Of a stretch of 64,000 nt of DNA, positions 16,692 through 30,398 are shown piece after piece. This DNA is from Roseateles_B flavus (GTDB lineage: Bacteria; Pseudomonadota; Gammaproteobacteria; Burkholderiales; Burkholderiaceae_C), in the NCBI RefSeq assembly GCF_039872765.1, contig NZ_JBDPZC010000004.1, positions 1-64,000 of the forward strand, in the 5' to 3' direction. Position 1 is the first letter of the stretch; every line of letters starts with the position of its first letter. The notes beneath the pieces were generated by a model that searched no databases, was not told the origin of the DNA, and saw only the letters and a list, made by a program, of their open reading frames with translations. The position numbers and the translations under genes are program-made.

Positions 16692-17542
16692 GCGTCACCT
16701 CCCCGGGATTCACCTCCCACTACCTGCGCTGCGCCGGTCGCGAGATTCACTACACCGACTGGGGCCCGGCCGGTGCGCCCGTGGTGATCGCCTGGCACGG
16801 TCTGGCCCGCACGGGGCGGGACATGGACGCGCTGGCCGCCTTCCTCAGCGACGGCTACCGCGTGATCTGCCCGGACACCCTGGGCCGCGGCCTCTCGCAA
16901 TGGAGCCCCGATCCGGACCGCGAGTACTGCCTCGAGTTCTACGTGCAGCTGGCCACCGAACTCGTGGATCAGCTGCAGCTGACGCGCTTCCACTGGGTGG
17001 GCACCTCCATGGGCGGCGCCATCGGCACGCTGGCCGCGGCGAGCACGCTGCGCGGCCGCATCGAGCGACTGGTGCTGAACGACAACGGCCCCTCGCTGGC
17101 CGCGCCGGCCATCGCGCGCATCCGCGCCTATGCCGGCAACCCGCAGGCCTTCGACACCGTCACCGAGCTGGAGCAGTACTTCCGCCAGGTCTACAAGCCC
17201 TATGGCTGGCTGAGCGACGCGCAGTGGCGCCTGCTGACCGAGACCTCCCTGCGGCGCCTGCCCGACGGCCGCGTGACGCCGCACTACGACCCGGCCATGG
17301 TGCGCCAGTTCGTCACCCGGCCCGATGACTACGAGCGCTGGACCGAATGGGACAGCCTCAGCCTGCCTGTGCTGTGCCTGCGCGGCGAGGACTCCGACCT
17401 CCTGCTGGCCGAGACCGCCGAGGCCATGCGGGTGCGCGGGCCCTGCGCGGCGGTGGCCACCATTGCGGGCTGCGGCCATGCGCCGGCGCTGAATGTGCCG
17501 GCGCAGCTGGAGCTGGTGCGTCGCTTCCTCGAAGGGCACTGA
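16688..17542 (+). CDS. Alpha/beta hydrolase, last gene of the ABC importer operon
   Basis: A 284-residue cytoplasmic alpha/beta hydrolase with no signal peptide. The oxyanion region is VIAWHGLARTGRDMD, the nucleophile elbow GTSMGGAIG holds the catalytic serine, and the C-terminal histidine lies in AGCGHAPALN. The acid is probably in the LCLRGEDSDLL segment. The start overlaps the LivM stop by ATGA, so its product probably processes the imported compound, for instance an ester, lactone or amide. That coupling argues against a simple amino acid as the sole ligand of the transporter. The true substrate is unknown. It converges with the next gene with 3 bp between stops. Confidence 0.85.
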   Translation: MSVTSPGFTSHYLRCAGREIHYTDWGPAGAPVVIAWHGLARTGRDMDALAAFLSDGYRVICPDTLGRGLSQWSPDPDREYCLEFYVQLATELVDQLQLTRFHWVGTSMGGAIGTLAAASTLRGRIERLVLNDNGPSLAAPAIARIRAYAGNPQAFDTVTELEQYFRQVYKPYGWLSDAQWRLLTETSLRRLPDGRVTPHYDPAMVRQFVTRPDDYERWTEWDSLSLPVLCLRGEDSDLLLAETAEAMRVRGPCAAVATIAGCGHAPALNVPAQLELVRRFLEGH

Positions 17543-17545
17543 GGC

Positions 17546-18199
17546 TCAGCCGCCGTTGACGCTCACATGGCCCTGGCGCTCGCAGCGCTGCACGGCCTTC
17601 GGGAGGTCCGGGCCGAAGTCGGTCTCCCAGCATTCGTCGAAGACGGAGCAATAGCAGGCGGCGAGGCTCAGCTTGGTGCGGTCCCGGTCCACCGTCTCGA
17701 ACAGCGTCTTGACGGCGTCGTCGTTGACGTCCTCGGCGCGCCAGCTGAAGATCATCTGGCGCTTGCCGGCCATCAGCACGTCACCGGCGAGGGAGCCGCT
17801 GCGCGTGTGCACCAGGGCGCTCTTGTCGATCTCCATCCGGTGCTCACGCGCCACCACGACGGGCAGGGCATGGCTGCTCTTGAGCGGCTTGCCGTCGTAG
17901 CGCATTTCCAGCCAGACCACGCGCGCCGGGCCGGTGCCGGCGTTCTCCACGGCGAGCTGGATCTCCGACTTGTCGCTCGCATTGATGTTGGCGGCATAGA
18001 ACTGCAGGATGGGGGTGGACCCCGCCTTCACCAGGCGCGCGTTCTGCTCGACCAGGGCCTGCATGGTGGCGCTGGTCTTGAGCGCCGACACCAGCGCGGC
18101 GCCCGCGCTCAGCAGCATGCTCAGGGCCACGGCCACATGGAACCAGCGCGGCGCCTTGTCCTCGCCCGCGGGCTTGCTCAGCTTGGGAATCTCGATCAT
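17546..18199 (-). CDS. Hypothetical membrane-anchored protein
   Basis: A 217-residue protein not assigned to a family. The N-terminus MIEIPKLSKPAGEDKAPRWF is followed by one membrane segment (about residues 22-42) and then a soluble, probably periplasmic, beta-rich region with IQLAVENAGTGPARVVWLEM, reminiscent of immunoglobulin-like or scaffold folds. Three cysteines near the C-terminus (CYCSVFDEC) could form disulfides. ATG 18199 was chosen because AGGAG lies 6 nt upstream on this strand, and a CATAAT -10 hexamer lies at 18219-18224. It is transcribed away from the response regulator gene's end and probably forms its own unit. Confidence 0.65.
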   Translation of the reverse strand: MIEIPKLSKPAGEDKAPRWFHVAVALSMLLSAGAALVSALKTSATMQALVEQNARLVKAGSTPILQFYAANINASDKSEIQLAVENAGTGPARVVWLEMRYDGKPLKSSHALPVVVAREHRMEIDKSALVHTRSGSLAGDVLMAGKRQMIFSWRAEDVNDDAVKTLFETVDRDRTKLSLAACYCSVFDECWETDFGPDLPKAVQRCERQGHVSVNGG

Positions 18200-18218
18200 G
18201 GCCTCTCCTTGGCCGCGC

Positions 18219-18224
18219 ATTATG
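18219..18224 (-). promoter_or_regulatory. -10 hexamer CATAAT of the hypothetical membrane protein gene
   Basis: CATAAT on the minus strand lies 19 nt before the ATG at 18199, with AGGAG between them. No strong -35 was seen. The arrangement resembles the other short-leader promoters in this window. Confidence 0.4.
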
Positions 18225-18265
18225 GCGAGCCCAGGGTCAGGCGCAGGGGAATCGCGACGAAGCGC

Positions 18266-18709
18266 TTACTGCGCGGGCAGGCGGCCCAACCAGTGGTCCA
18301 GACGGCCGCGAAGGGCGGTGAAGTCCAGGGGCTTGGTGAGGTGCTCGTCCATGCCGGCGGCCAGGCTGGCCTTCACGTCACTCTCCAGGGCATGGGCGGT
18401 CAGGGCGAGGATGGGGAAATGCGGCAGCTCGGCGCGGGCCTGCAGCTCGCGCAGGCGGCGGGCGCATTCCAGGCCGTCCATGCCGGGCATCTGGATGTCC
18501 ATCAGCACCAGGTCGGGGGCGGCCTGCATGCAGGCGTCGACGGCCTCCAGGCCGTTGCTGGCCAGGCGGCTGCGCAGGCCCATGAGGGACAGGAACTCCA
18601 GGGCCACGACCTGGTTGATGGGGTTGTCCTCGACCAGCAGCACCTGCACCCTTGCGGCAGCCGCCCCGATGGCGCCCATGGAAATACTGTTCGTGCCCGT
18701 TGTCATCAT
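18266..18709 (-). CDS. Single-domain response regulator (CheY-like receiver)
   Basis: A 147-residue protein consisting of a short N-terminal tail and one receiver domain. LLVEDNPINQVVALEFL gives the acidic pocket, VLMDIQMPGMDG carries the phosphoacceptor aspartate, ALTAHAL the conserved threonine and HLTKPLDF the conserved lysine. The EDNPINQ motif is typical of receivers cut from hybrid histidine kinases. No kinase, DNA-binding or enzymatic domain is present and no kinase gene is adjacent, so it acts as an orphan, phosphorylated by an unlinked hybrid kinase. ATG 18709 was chosen over a longer frame because the upstream part reads through non-coding sequence. Confidence 0.88.
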   Translation of the reverse strand: MMTTGTNSISMGAIGAAAARVQVLLVEDNPINQVVALEFLSLMGLRSRLASNGLEAVDACMQAAPDLVLMDIQMPGMDGLECARRLRELQARAELPHFPILALTAHALESDVKASLAAGMDEHLTKPLDFTALRGRLDHWLGRLPAQ

Positions 18710-19121
18710 GAACTGCCCACCTGCTGTTGGCCAAGATCCATTCGCCTCGCGCTGTGCCTGGCGGAGCCCCTGGCCCTGCAGCCGGACTTCCGTGTGCCGC
18801 CCAACGCGTCGGCACCTCCCTGAGGGGGCAGGATGGACATCCCCGCACCAGCAGGTGAACAAGCCTCGGGTTAACCCGCGTTCTTGATTTGCGGCTCGTT
18901 CGGGGCGTGATGTTGCACCCGGATTCGCGGCGGCGCAATGCCCGCCGCTTTCATTTACGTTCCTGAACAGGCCGATACGGGGCCAGGTCTTGATACACCG
19001 CAATCCATTGCTCCCGGAAGGGGGAGCCGGATGCGCCATCAGGGCCTTCGCCGGCTGCTGACAGATTCATGTCATCGCGCTCCCTAGAATGACCGCCTCC
19101 TTCAGTCAGAGACCCGCCAAG
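18710..19121. other. Intergenic region before the double uvrA gene
   Basis: About 410 bp without a gene. Visible items are a 7-bp hairpin (GCGGCGG with CCGCCGC, 18927-18948) followed by TTTCATTT, the string GGGGCCAGGTCTTG at 18979-18992 (a variant of the recurrent GGGTCAGGTCTTG motif), and the promoter string GCTCCCTAGAAT at 19079-19090. No CTGT-N8-ACAG SOS box was found before uvrA. Confidence 0.5.
19079..19090 (+). promoter_or_regulatory. -10 region GCTCCCTAGAAT before uvrA
   Basis: TAGAAT at 19085-19090 is a good -10 hexamer in a 12-nt string identical to those before the S9 peptidase (26647-26658) and DUF4136 (36712-36723, minus strand) genes. It overlaps the ATG at 19089, which therefore cannot be the start; transcription would begin near 19097. 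Confidence 0.5.
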
Positions 19122-24756
<5,635 letters not shown>

Positions 24757-24764
<8 letters not shown>

Positions 24765-25587
24765 GCCGGCGCTGCTGCAGCACGCGGCCGAGCTGGTCGA
24801 GCAGGCCGACCTGATCGTCGTTGCCGCCGGCGCGGGCATGGGCGTGGACTCCGGCCTGCCGGACTTCCGCGGCCGCGAGGGCTTCTGGCAGGCTTACCCG
24901 GCCCTGGCGCGCAGCGGGATCGACTTCTATGCGGCAGCGAACCCCGCGCGCTTCGTCGAGGCCCCGGCCCAGGCCTGGGGCTTCTACGGCCACCGCCTGG
25001 CCCTGTACCGCCGCACCGAGCCCCATGCGGGCTTTGCCATCCTGCAGCGCTGGATGGCGCAGGCCCCTCTGGGCGGCGTGGTCTACACCAGCAATGTGGA
25101 CGGGCAGTTTCAGCAGGCGGGTGTCGACGAGGCGCAGGTCTGGGAATGCCATGGCTCGCTGCGCCACCTGCAGTGCAGCCGGCCGTGCAGGGATGCGGTC
25201 TGGTCGGCGGAGGACTTCCTGCCCGATGTCGACGAGGAGCGCTGCGAGCTGCGCAACACCTGGCCCCTGTGCCCGCACTGTGGCGCGCTGTCCCGGCCCA
25301 ATGTGTTGATGTTCGGCGACGAGGCCTGGGTGGCCGCCCGCGAGCGCGCGCAGGCCCACCGCATCGCCCCCCGCCTGGCCGCCGCCCGCCGGCCGCTGGT
25401 GATCGAGCTGGGCGCCGGCACGGCGGTGCCCTCGGTGCGGATGTTCAGCCAGCATGTGCTGCAGCGGCTGAAAGGACGGCTCCTGCGCATCAATCCGCGC
25501 GAATGGCAGGTGCCGGGGCGGCTGGACCTGGGCCTGGCCTGCGGGGCCTTGGAGGGACTGCAGGCTGTGGACTCGCTCATGTCGTGA
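24757..25587 (+). CDS. Sir2-family NAD-dependent deacylase (sirtuin)
   Basis: A 276-residue sirtuin. The NAD-binding loop is GAGMGVDSGLPDFRGREGFW, followed by YTSNVDGQF (the TQNID equivalent), the catalytic histidine in ECHGSL, zinc-ligand cysteines in CSRPC and CPHCG, and RPNVLMFGDEAW. These enzymes remove acetyl or longer acyl groups from lysines using NAD, or transfer ADP-ribose. The GTG start lies 8 bp inside the uvrA gene, so the two are co-transcribed and probably translationally coupled. That suggests a link between deacylation and the giant UvrA, not documented to my knowledge. GAGM in place of the common GAGxS is a variation within the family. Confidence 0.88.
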
Positions 25588-26143
25588 GCTTGAGCTTCGG
25601 GGGCCGCGCTCAGTGACAAGTTGGATCGATTCGGCGTCGGAAAAATGCCGGCCCAGCTTGCCCGCGATCGCCCGAAGCGCATCGCGCCCCAGCAGGTGCC
25701 GCTGATCCGGCTCCGCCGGTCAGCCGGCGCCGCCCCCTGGGAGGCCGGCGAAGCCGGTAGGGGGTACTCGGTAGGGAACACGCCAATCAAACCGCGATCG
25801 CGCGAAGCGCATCGCGCCCCAGCAGGTGCCGCTGATCCGGCTCCGCCGGTCAGCCGGCGCCGCCCCCTGGGGGGCCGGCGAAGCCGGTAGGGGGGTACTC
25901 AGTAAGGAACACGCCAATCAAACCGCGATCGCGCGAAGCGCATCGCGCCCCAGCAGGTGCCGCTGACCCGGCTCTGCCGGTCAGCCGGCGCCGCCCCCTG
26001 GGAGGCCGGCGAAGCCGGTAGGGGGGTACTCGGTAAGGAACACGCAAATCAAACCGCGATCGCGCGAAGCGCATCGCGCCCCAACAGGTGCCGCTGATCC
26101 GGCTCCGCCCCCCTGGGGGGGCCGGCGAAGCCGGTAGGGGGGG
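25588..26143. repeat. Tandem array of a 131-bp multi-hairpin repeat (about 3.7 copies)
   Basis: The marker CGCGATCG recurs at 25663, 25793, 25924 and 26055, giving a period of 130-131 bp. Units are nearly identical; the fourth lacks about 14 bp in its middle. Each full unit can fold three hairpins: CGCGAT-C-GCGC-GAA-GCGC-ATCGCG, CGCCGG-TCAG-CCGGCG, and CCCCCT...AGGGGG enclosing CCGGC-GAA-GCCGG. In the first unit the first hairpin has a base change (GCCC for GCGC). The array lies between two converging genes and ends at the stop codon of the next. Frames across it are repeats of the same peptide and are not genes. 25588-25662 shows nothing recognisable. Confidence 0.9.
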
Positions 26144-26440
26144 TCACTTCTTCGGCTTCTCGAATTTCTTGGGGCGGTAGACGTTGCCTTCCCAGAGACC
26201 ATCGTCATTGGCGGCCCGCTTCGCGCGCTGGATGGCGCCCAGGGCTTCCTCGCGGGCCAGGCGGCGGCGTTCGCGGGTGTTGAATCGCCACAGGAAGTAG
26301 CGCTGCAGCCAGCGCCAGCTGGCGCGGGGCCAGCGTTCCAGGGCCTGTCGCTGGCGGGCGCCGAGCATCATGTGCGCTGCCATCCACAGCACGCAGAGCA
26401 GTCCGAACGCAGCGATGATCTTCTGGAGCGTGACAGCCAC
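26144..26440 (-). CDS. Small hypothetical membrane protein
   Basis: A 98-residue protein with one N-terminal membrane segment (IIAAFGLLCVLWMAAHMML) followed by a very basic, arginine- and lysine-rich cytoplasmic part (RWLQRYFLWRFNTRERRRLA) and a lysine-rich end. No family was recognised. Its stop codon lies at the very edge of the 131-bp repeat array, so the 3' end may have been shaped by it. The gene is divergent from the S9 peptidase; the 258-bp spacer contains the peptidase promoter. Coding status rests on the clean frame, the membrane segment and codon use. Confidence 0.6.
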   Translation of the reverse strand: MAVTLQKIIAAFGLLCVLWMAAHMMLGARQRQALERWPRASWRWLQRYFLWRFNTRERRRLAREEALGAIQRAKRAANDDGLWEGNVYRPKKFEKPKK

Positions 26441-26646
26441 GATGGGCCCCCGGTTGCCTCGCGCAAGGCTTGACCCTGGCGCATCGGTGCTTCGATGGTA
26501 GCGCAGCCCCTGTCATCATGGCTTCGAACAAAACCCGTATTTCTGCGCATTCCCGGGCGTTTGCCGCCTCGCTTCTCCGCACTTGGGGGGCTCGATTCCG
26601 TCGTCCAGCGCATCAGCCCCGTCGGGGCAGACCCAAGCCCGGCCCC

Positions 26647-26658
26647 GCTCCCTAGAAT
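26647..26658 (+). promoter_or_regulatory. -10 region GCTCCCTAGAAT before the S9 peptidase
   Basis: TAGAAT at 26653-26658 lies 41 nt before the TTG start, within the 12-nt string shared with the uvrA and DUF4136 promoters. The long open frame extending upstream of 26699 would cross it and is therefore not translated. Confidence 0.5.
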
Positions 26659-26698
26659 CCCGCCGCCTCCAGAACCCGGAGGCGTTGAGGAGATCCCC

Positions 26699-29404
26699 TT
26701 GAAAGCCTGGAAACCCGCCTCGGTCGCCTGCGCCATTGCGCTGGCCCTCAGTGCCGCCGCGACCAGCCTGCAGACGCAGGCCGCCACCGCCACCGCCCCC
26801 CCCCCTGTGGCCGCCCCCTCCCTGAGCCTGGAAAGCCTGTTCCGCGCCCAGCCCTACCGTGGTGAATCGGCGCGCGAGCTCCAGTTCAGCCACAGCGGCC
26901 GCTACCTGGCCTATCTGTGGAACCCCTTCGGCGAGCCGGGGACCGACCTCTACATCCACGACACCCAGACCGGCAAGACCCTGCGCGTGACCTCGCCGGC
27001 CGCCATGGCCGCCTTCGAGGCGCCTGAGGACCTGGCCCGCTTCGCCCGCAAGGCCCAGCAGCGCCAGACCGAGTGGAACGAGCGCCAGCAGCGCGAGGAA
27101 CTGCAGCAGGCCTATCTGCGCGGCGAGAACGTGGACCTGGGCCAGTTCGAGGCCCGCGCCCTGGAGCAGCTGAAGAAGGAGCTGGCCGAGAAGAAGGCGA
27201 AGGACGAAGCCGAGAAGGCCGCCGACAAGGCCGAGGCCGAGGCCGAGAAGAAAGCCGCTGAGGCCCTGACCGCGAAGCGCAGCGGCAAGCCCGTGGCCGA
27301 GGCGGCGGCTCCGGCAGCCTCGGCGGCCAGCGCCGCCGCGAAGTCCGCCGAAAAGGACAAGGACAAGGAAAAGGAACTCTGGGAGCTGCGCGACGAGCTG
27401 AAGAAGAAGGAAGCCAAGAACAAGCTCAAGCCGGGCGACCTCTACCCCGGCGTCAGCCAGGTGGTCTGGGCCAACCATCGCGAGGAGCTGGTCTTCCAAT
27501 ACCGCGGCAGTCTGTTCCGCTGGCAGGCTGCGGACGGCAAGGTCCAGCCTCTGCTGGGCACGCAGCGCTCGCTGCGCATGGTGGCCTACACGCCGGACGA
27601 CCAGGGCTTCATCTACCAGGACGAGACCCGCGTGCTGCGCAGCCGCTTCAACGCCGCCGGCGTGCAGGTGCTCAACCGCGAGCTGATCCATGACGATGAC
27701 GCCGAGAAGAAGTACCGCATCAGCGACACCCGCCTGAGCGAGAACGGCCGCTGGATGTCCCTGCTGGCCCAGGCCCCGCTGACGGCCGCCGATGGCAAGG
27801 GCCCGGCGCCCAAGCCCGGCCGCATGGTCGAGATCATGGACTACAACACCCGCTTCGCCACGGCCAAGAAGGTCGAGCGCGAGGTCTCGGACGACAAGCG
27901 CATGGAGCAGCCGCTGGCGCTGTACATCCGCAAGGTCGCGGCCGAGGGTGCAGCGCCCACGGCCCAGCCGCAGCCGGTGTTCACCCACAAGGGCGGTGAC
28001 GTCTGGTTCGAGATGAGCCCCGTGGCCTGGGCTCGCGACGGCAGTCACTACGCCTTCGTGACCTTCGAGCGCGAGAAGGAGCTGCTGCGCGTCTACCTGG
28101 GCAAGGCCGACGAGAGCGCCAAGCCCGAGATGATCCTGGAGCGCCGCGGCGACGTGCACCACGAGCTGGTCAACGTCATGGCCCCGGACTTCACGCCGGA
28201 CGGCAAGACCCTGGTCCTGGTCCTGGCCGACCACGACTGGCGCCAGCCCTATGCCTACGACCTGGCCAGCAAGCAGCTCAAACGTCTGGTGAACGGCGAG
28301 TTCGAGGCTCACCGCGTGCTGGGCTTCACGCCTGACAGCAAGCAGATGTTCGTGGCCAGCAACCGGGACGACCTTGCCGCCATGAACCTCTGGCGCGTGG
28401 ACATGGCCACGGGCCATATGCAGGCCCTGGGCCAGTCGCCCGACTACCACCGCAATGCCGTGGTCTCCGACGACGGGCGCTGGCTGGCGGCCAACGCCGG
28501 GCACTGGTCGCAGCGCCCCGAGCTCAAGCTGATCGCGGGCCAGGGCGAGGCTCGGGCGCCCAAGGTGCTGACGCAGAGCTATGACCCGGCCTTCGACGCC
28601 GTGCACGTGCTGCGCCCCGAGCGCTTCAGCTTCAAGAACCGCCATGGCGACGTGCTCAGCGCCTATGTCTTCAAGCCCAAGGGCTGGCAGGCCAGCGACC
28701 GCCGCCCGGCCGTGGTCTATGTCTACGGTGGCCCGCTCAACGACCGCCACACCATCGAGACCGACAGCTTCCAGCCCACCGGCTACATGTTCGGCATGTA
28801 CATGGCGGCCAAGCATGGCTATGTGACGGTGTCCATCGACACCCGCGGTCACTCCAACTACGGCCGCCGCTTTGCCGACGCCAACTGGGAGCAGGTCGGC
28901 CTGCCCCAGACCGAGGACCTGCTGGACCTGGTCGCCCACATGAAGGCCCACTTCGGCGTGGACGCCCAGCGCATCGGCCTCAATGGCTGGAGCTTCGGCG
29001 GCTTCCAGACGCAGTACACGATGTACACCCAGCCCGATGTGTTCGCCGCCGGCATCGCCGGTGCCGGCCCCACCGAATGGGAGAACTACAACAGCTGGTA
29101 CAGCGGCCGCACCATCGGCAAGGTGGACCGCAGCAAGCCCGTGCTGCGCAAGTACTCGCTGCTGCCCATGGCCCGTGGCCTGCGCAAGCCGCTGATGCTG
29201 GTGCACGGCATGATGGATCCGAACGTGCTCTACCAGGACACGGTCAACGTCTACCGTGCCCTGCTGGACTCGGGCAAGGAGTCGCTGGTCGAGCTCTTCC
29301 TGGATCCGGACGGCGAGCACGGCATGGGCGGCGTGGTGAAGACCGCTGGCTGGCATCGCAAGTACGAGGCCTTCTGGCTGCAGCACCTGGGCCGCGCGCA
29401 GTAA
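26699..29404 (+). CDS. Secreted S9 family (prolyl oligopeptidase/DPP-IV-like) peptidase with a charged insertion
   Basis: A 901-residue serine peptidase with a signal peptide (MKAWKPASVACAIALALSAA). An N-terminal beta-propeller (PDGKTLVLVLADHDWRQPY and similar repeats) precedes the catalytic domain, where GWSFGGFQT holds the serine near residue 763, MMDPNVL the aspartate near 838 and GEHGMGG the histidine near 871. The start is TTG 26699, with GAGGAGA at 26687-26693 and the -10 upstream; no ATG fits. Residues about 114-247 form an unusual lysine/glutamate/alanine-rich, coiled-coil-like insertion in the propeller, containing runs like KDKDKEKE. A strong terminator follows. Substrates are probably proline-containing peptides in the periplasm. 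Confidence 0.9.
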   Translation: MKAWKPASVACAIALALSAAATSLQTQAATATAPPPVAAPSLSLESLFRAQPYRGESARELQFSHSGRYLAYLWNPFGEPGTDLYIHDTQTGKTLRVTSPAAMAAFEAPEDLARFARKAQQRQTEWNERQQREELQQAYLRGENVDLGQFEARALEQLKKELAEKKAKDEAEKAADKAEAEAEKKAAEALTAKRSGKPVAEAAAPAASAASAAAKSAEKDKDKEKELWELRDELKKKEAKNKLKPGDLYPGVSQVVWANHREELVFQYRGSLFRWQAADGKVQPLLGTQRSLRMVAYTPDDQGFIYQDETRVLRSRFNAAGVQVLNRELIHDDDAEKKYRISDTRLSENGRWMSLLAQAPLTAADGKGPAPKPGRMVEIMDYNTRFATAKKVEREVSDDKRMEQPLALYIRKVAAEGAAPTAQPQPVFTHKGGDVWFEMSPVAWARDGSHYAFVTFEREKELLRVYLGKADESAKPEMILERRGDVHHELVNVMAPDFTPDGKTLVLVLADHDWRQPYAYDLASKQLKRLVNGEFEAHRVLGFTPDSKQMFVASNRDDLAAMNLWRVDMATGHMQALGQSPDYHRNAVVSDDGRWLAANAGHWSQRPELKLIAGQGEARAPKVLTQSYDPAFDAVHVLRPERFSFKNRHGDVLSAYVFKPKGWQASDRRPAVVYVYGGPLNDRHTIETDSFQPTGYMFGMYMAAKHGYVTVSIDTRGHSNYGRRFADANWEQVGLPQTEDLLDLVAHMKAHFGVDAQRIGLNGWSFGGFQTQYTMYTQPDVFAAGIAGAGPTEWENYNSWYSGRTIGKVDRSKPVLRKYSLLPMARGLRKPLMLVHGMMDPNVLYQDTVNVYRALLDSGKESLVELFLDPDGEHGMGGVVKTAGWHRKYEAFWLQHLGRAQ

Positions 29405-29420
29405 GCGGTCCCGGCCAAGT

Positions 29421-29448
29421 AAAAGGCGACCCGCGGGTCGCCTTTTTT
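29421..29448 (+). terminator. Rho-independent terminator after the S9 peptidase
   Basis: AAAAGGCGACCC, loop GC, GGGTCGCCTTTTTT: a near-perfect stem of over 10 bp ending in six Ts and starting in four As. It lies between converging genes and may work in both directions. Confidence 0.9.
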
Positions 29449-29467
29449 CATGGGCACGAGGGCTGTG

Positions 29468-30091
29468 TCAGCCGTTTCCACCGTGCCCGGCCAGGGCCAG
29501 CACGGCGTCGGGGATCTCGCGGCTGAGGGCATCCTTGAGCTGGGCATTGGCCAGCTGTGCCAGGTCTTGCGGGTCCTGCTGGCTCTCGTCGCCGCCCAGC
29601 AGGGCAATGGGGGAGAGCAGGGCGCCCTGGGTCTCGTCCTCGAAGCGCGTGGCCCAGTCGTCGGCGGCCAGGTCCACGCCCAGCATGAAGCCGATGCACC
29701 AGTCCTCGGCGTCGGTCAGCTCGGTGCCGTCCTCATCGACGGCTATGCTGAAGATCGGCTCCCAGGCGTCGGGCCTGTTCTTGAGCTGCACGGCAATGCT
29801 GTGCACGTGGCGCAGCACCAGCATCATCACGCGCTTCTTCTGCTTGCCGCTGACGAAGGGGGCGATGCCATCGGCGCCATCGCCGCCCCAGACCTCGGGC
29901 AGCCAGGCCGCGCCGGGCAGGCCGGCCAGGGGCTGCGGGCTCAGCAGCAGGGCGGTCAGGTAGCCGTCCAGGGCCTCGATGTTCATCGCGGCGTCGCTGG
30001 ACAGCTTGCTCAGCATGTCGTCGAGGGTCGACAGCTCCTCGTCGCTGAGCGGCAGGTAGTCGGAGGCGGGGTTGTAGCTGGGATATTCCAT
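29468..30091 (-). CDS. UPF0149/YecA family protein
   Basis: A 207-residue acidic protein of the UPF0149 type. The segment LSDEELSTLDDMLSKL, then MNIEALDGYLTALLLSPQP is the family's N-terminal hallmark, and EDWCIGFMLGVDLAADDW its second block. No SEC-C zinc motif (the usual CxC...CH/CC tail of longer YecA proteins) is present, so this is the short form. The role of the family is not established. It is 20 bp downstream of a 78-residue gene on the same strand, probably one transcript, and ends at the shared bidirectional terminator. Confidence 0.8.
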   Translation of the reverse strand: MEYPSYNPASDYLPLSDEELSTLDDMLSKLSSDAAMNIEALDGYLTALLLSPQPLAGLPGAAWLPEVWGGDGADGIAPFVSGKQKKRVMMLVLRHVHSIAVQLKNRPDAWEPIFSIAVDEDGTELTDAEDWCIGFMLGVDLAADDWATRFEDETQGALLSPIALLGGDESQQDPQDLAQLANAQLKDALSREIPDAVLALAGHGGNG

Positions 30092-30111
30092 GGTGGGGCT
30101 TCAGTGAGGGC

Positions 30112-30348
30112 TCAGCCGTGGCGGCCGTGCCGGCTCTTGGGTTTCTTGGTGTCCAGCTCGGCGATCTGAGCCTTCAGCAGCGACATCAGCACGCGGGCAT
30201 TGGCCTCGGTCATGCTCAGGATGGAGCTGGGCTCGATGCCCTCGACATTGGCCTTGGGCGCGACCAATGCGTCCACCTTGAGCATGATCAGGCCGTGCGC
30301 ATTGCCCGCGGCCTTGAACTTCTGGACTTCGATGGTGTGTGTCTTCAT
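30112..30348 (-). CDS. Small conserved-looking hypothetical protein
   Basis: A 78-residue soluble protein: MKTHTIEVQKFKAAGNAHGL, then a segment ending EANARVLMSLLKAQIAELD and a basic lysine/arginine/histidine tail (KKPKSRHGRHG). No family was recognised. The organisation (beta hairpin, then amphipathic helix, then charged tail) is typical of small cytoplasmic proteins. It is the first gene of a probable pair with the YecA-type gene (20-bp gap) and is divergent from the potassium channel gene 50 bp away. Confidence 0.6.
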   Translation of the reverse strand: MKTHTIEVQKFKAAGNAHGLIMLKVDALVAPKANVEGIEPSSILSMTEANARVLMSLLKAQIAELDTKKPKSRHGRHG

Positions 30349-30398
30349 GTCTTGATTGTCCCTCGTCGCGGCGCAGCGGCGGATGCTAGGCTGGCAGG

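Noticed and set aside
18718..18857. CACCTGCTG and CAGCAGGTG as a distant inverted repeat before the response regulator
   Set aside because: Only 9 bp per arm with 122 bp between them; expected by chance in this composition.
18960..19121. Search for an SOS (LexA) box before uvrA
   Set aside because: No CTGT-N8-ACAG pattern was found, so damage induction by LexA is not supported from sequence.
25621..25890. Plus-strand frame of 89 codons across the repeat array
   Set aside because: Its peptide repeats with the 131-bp period and so reflects the repeat DNA, not protein selection.
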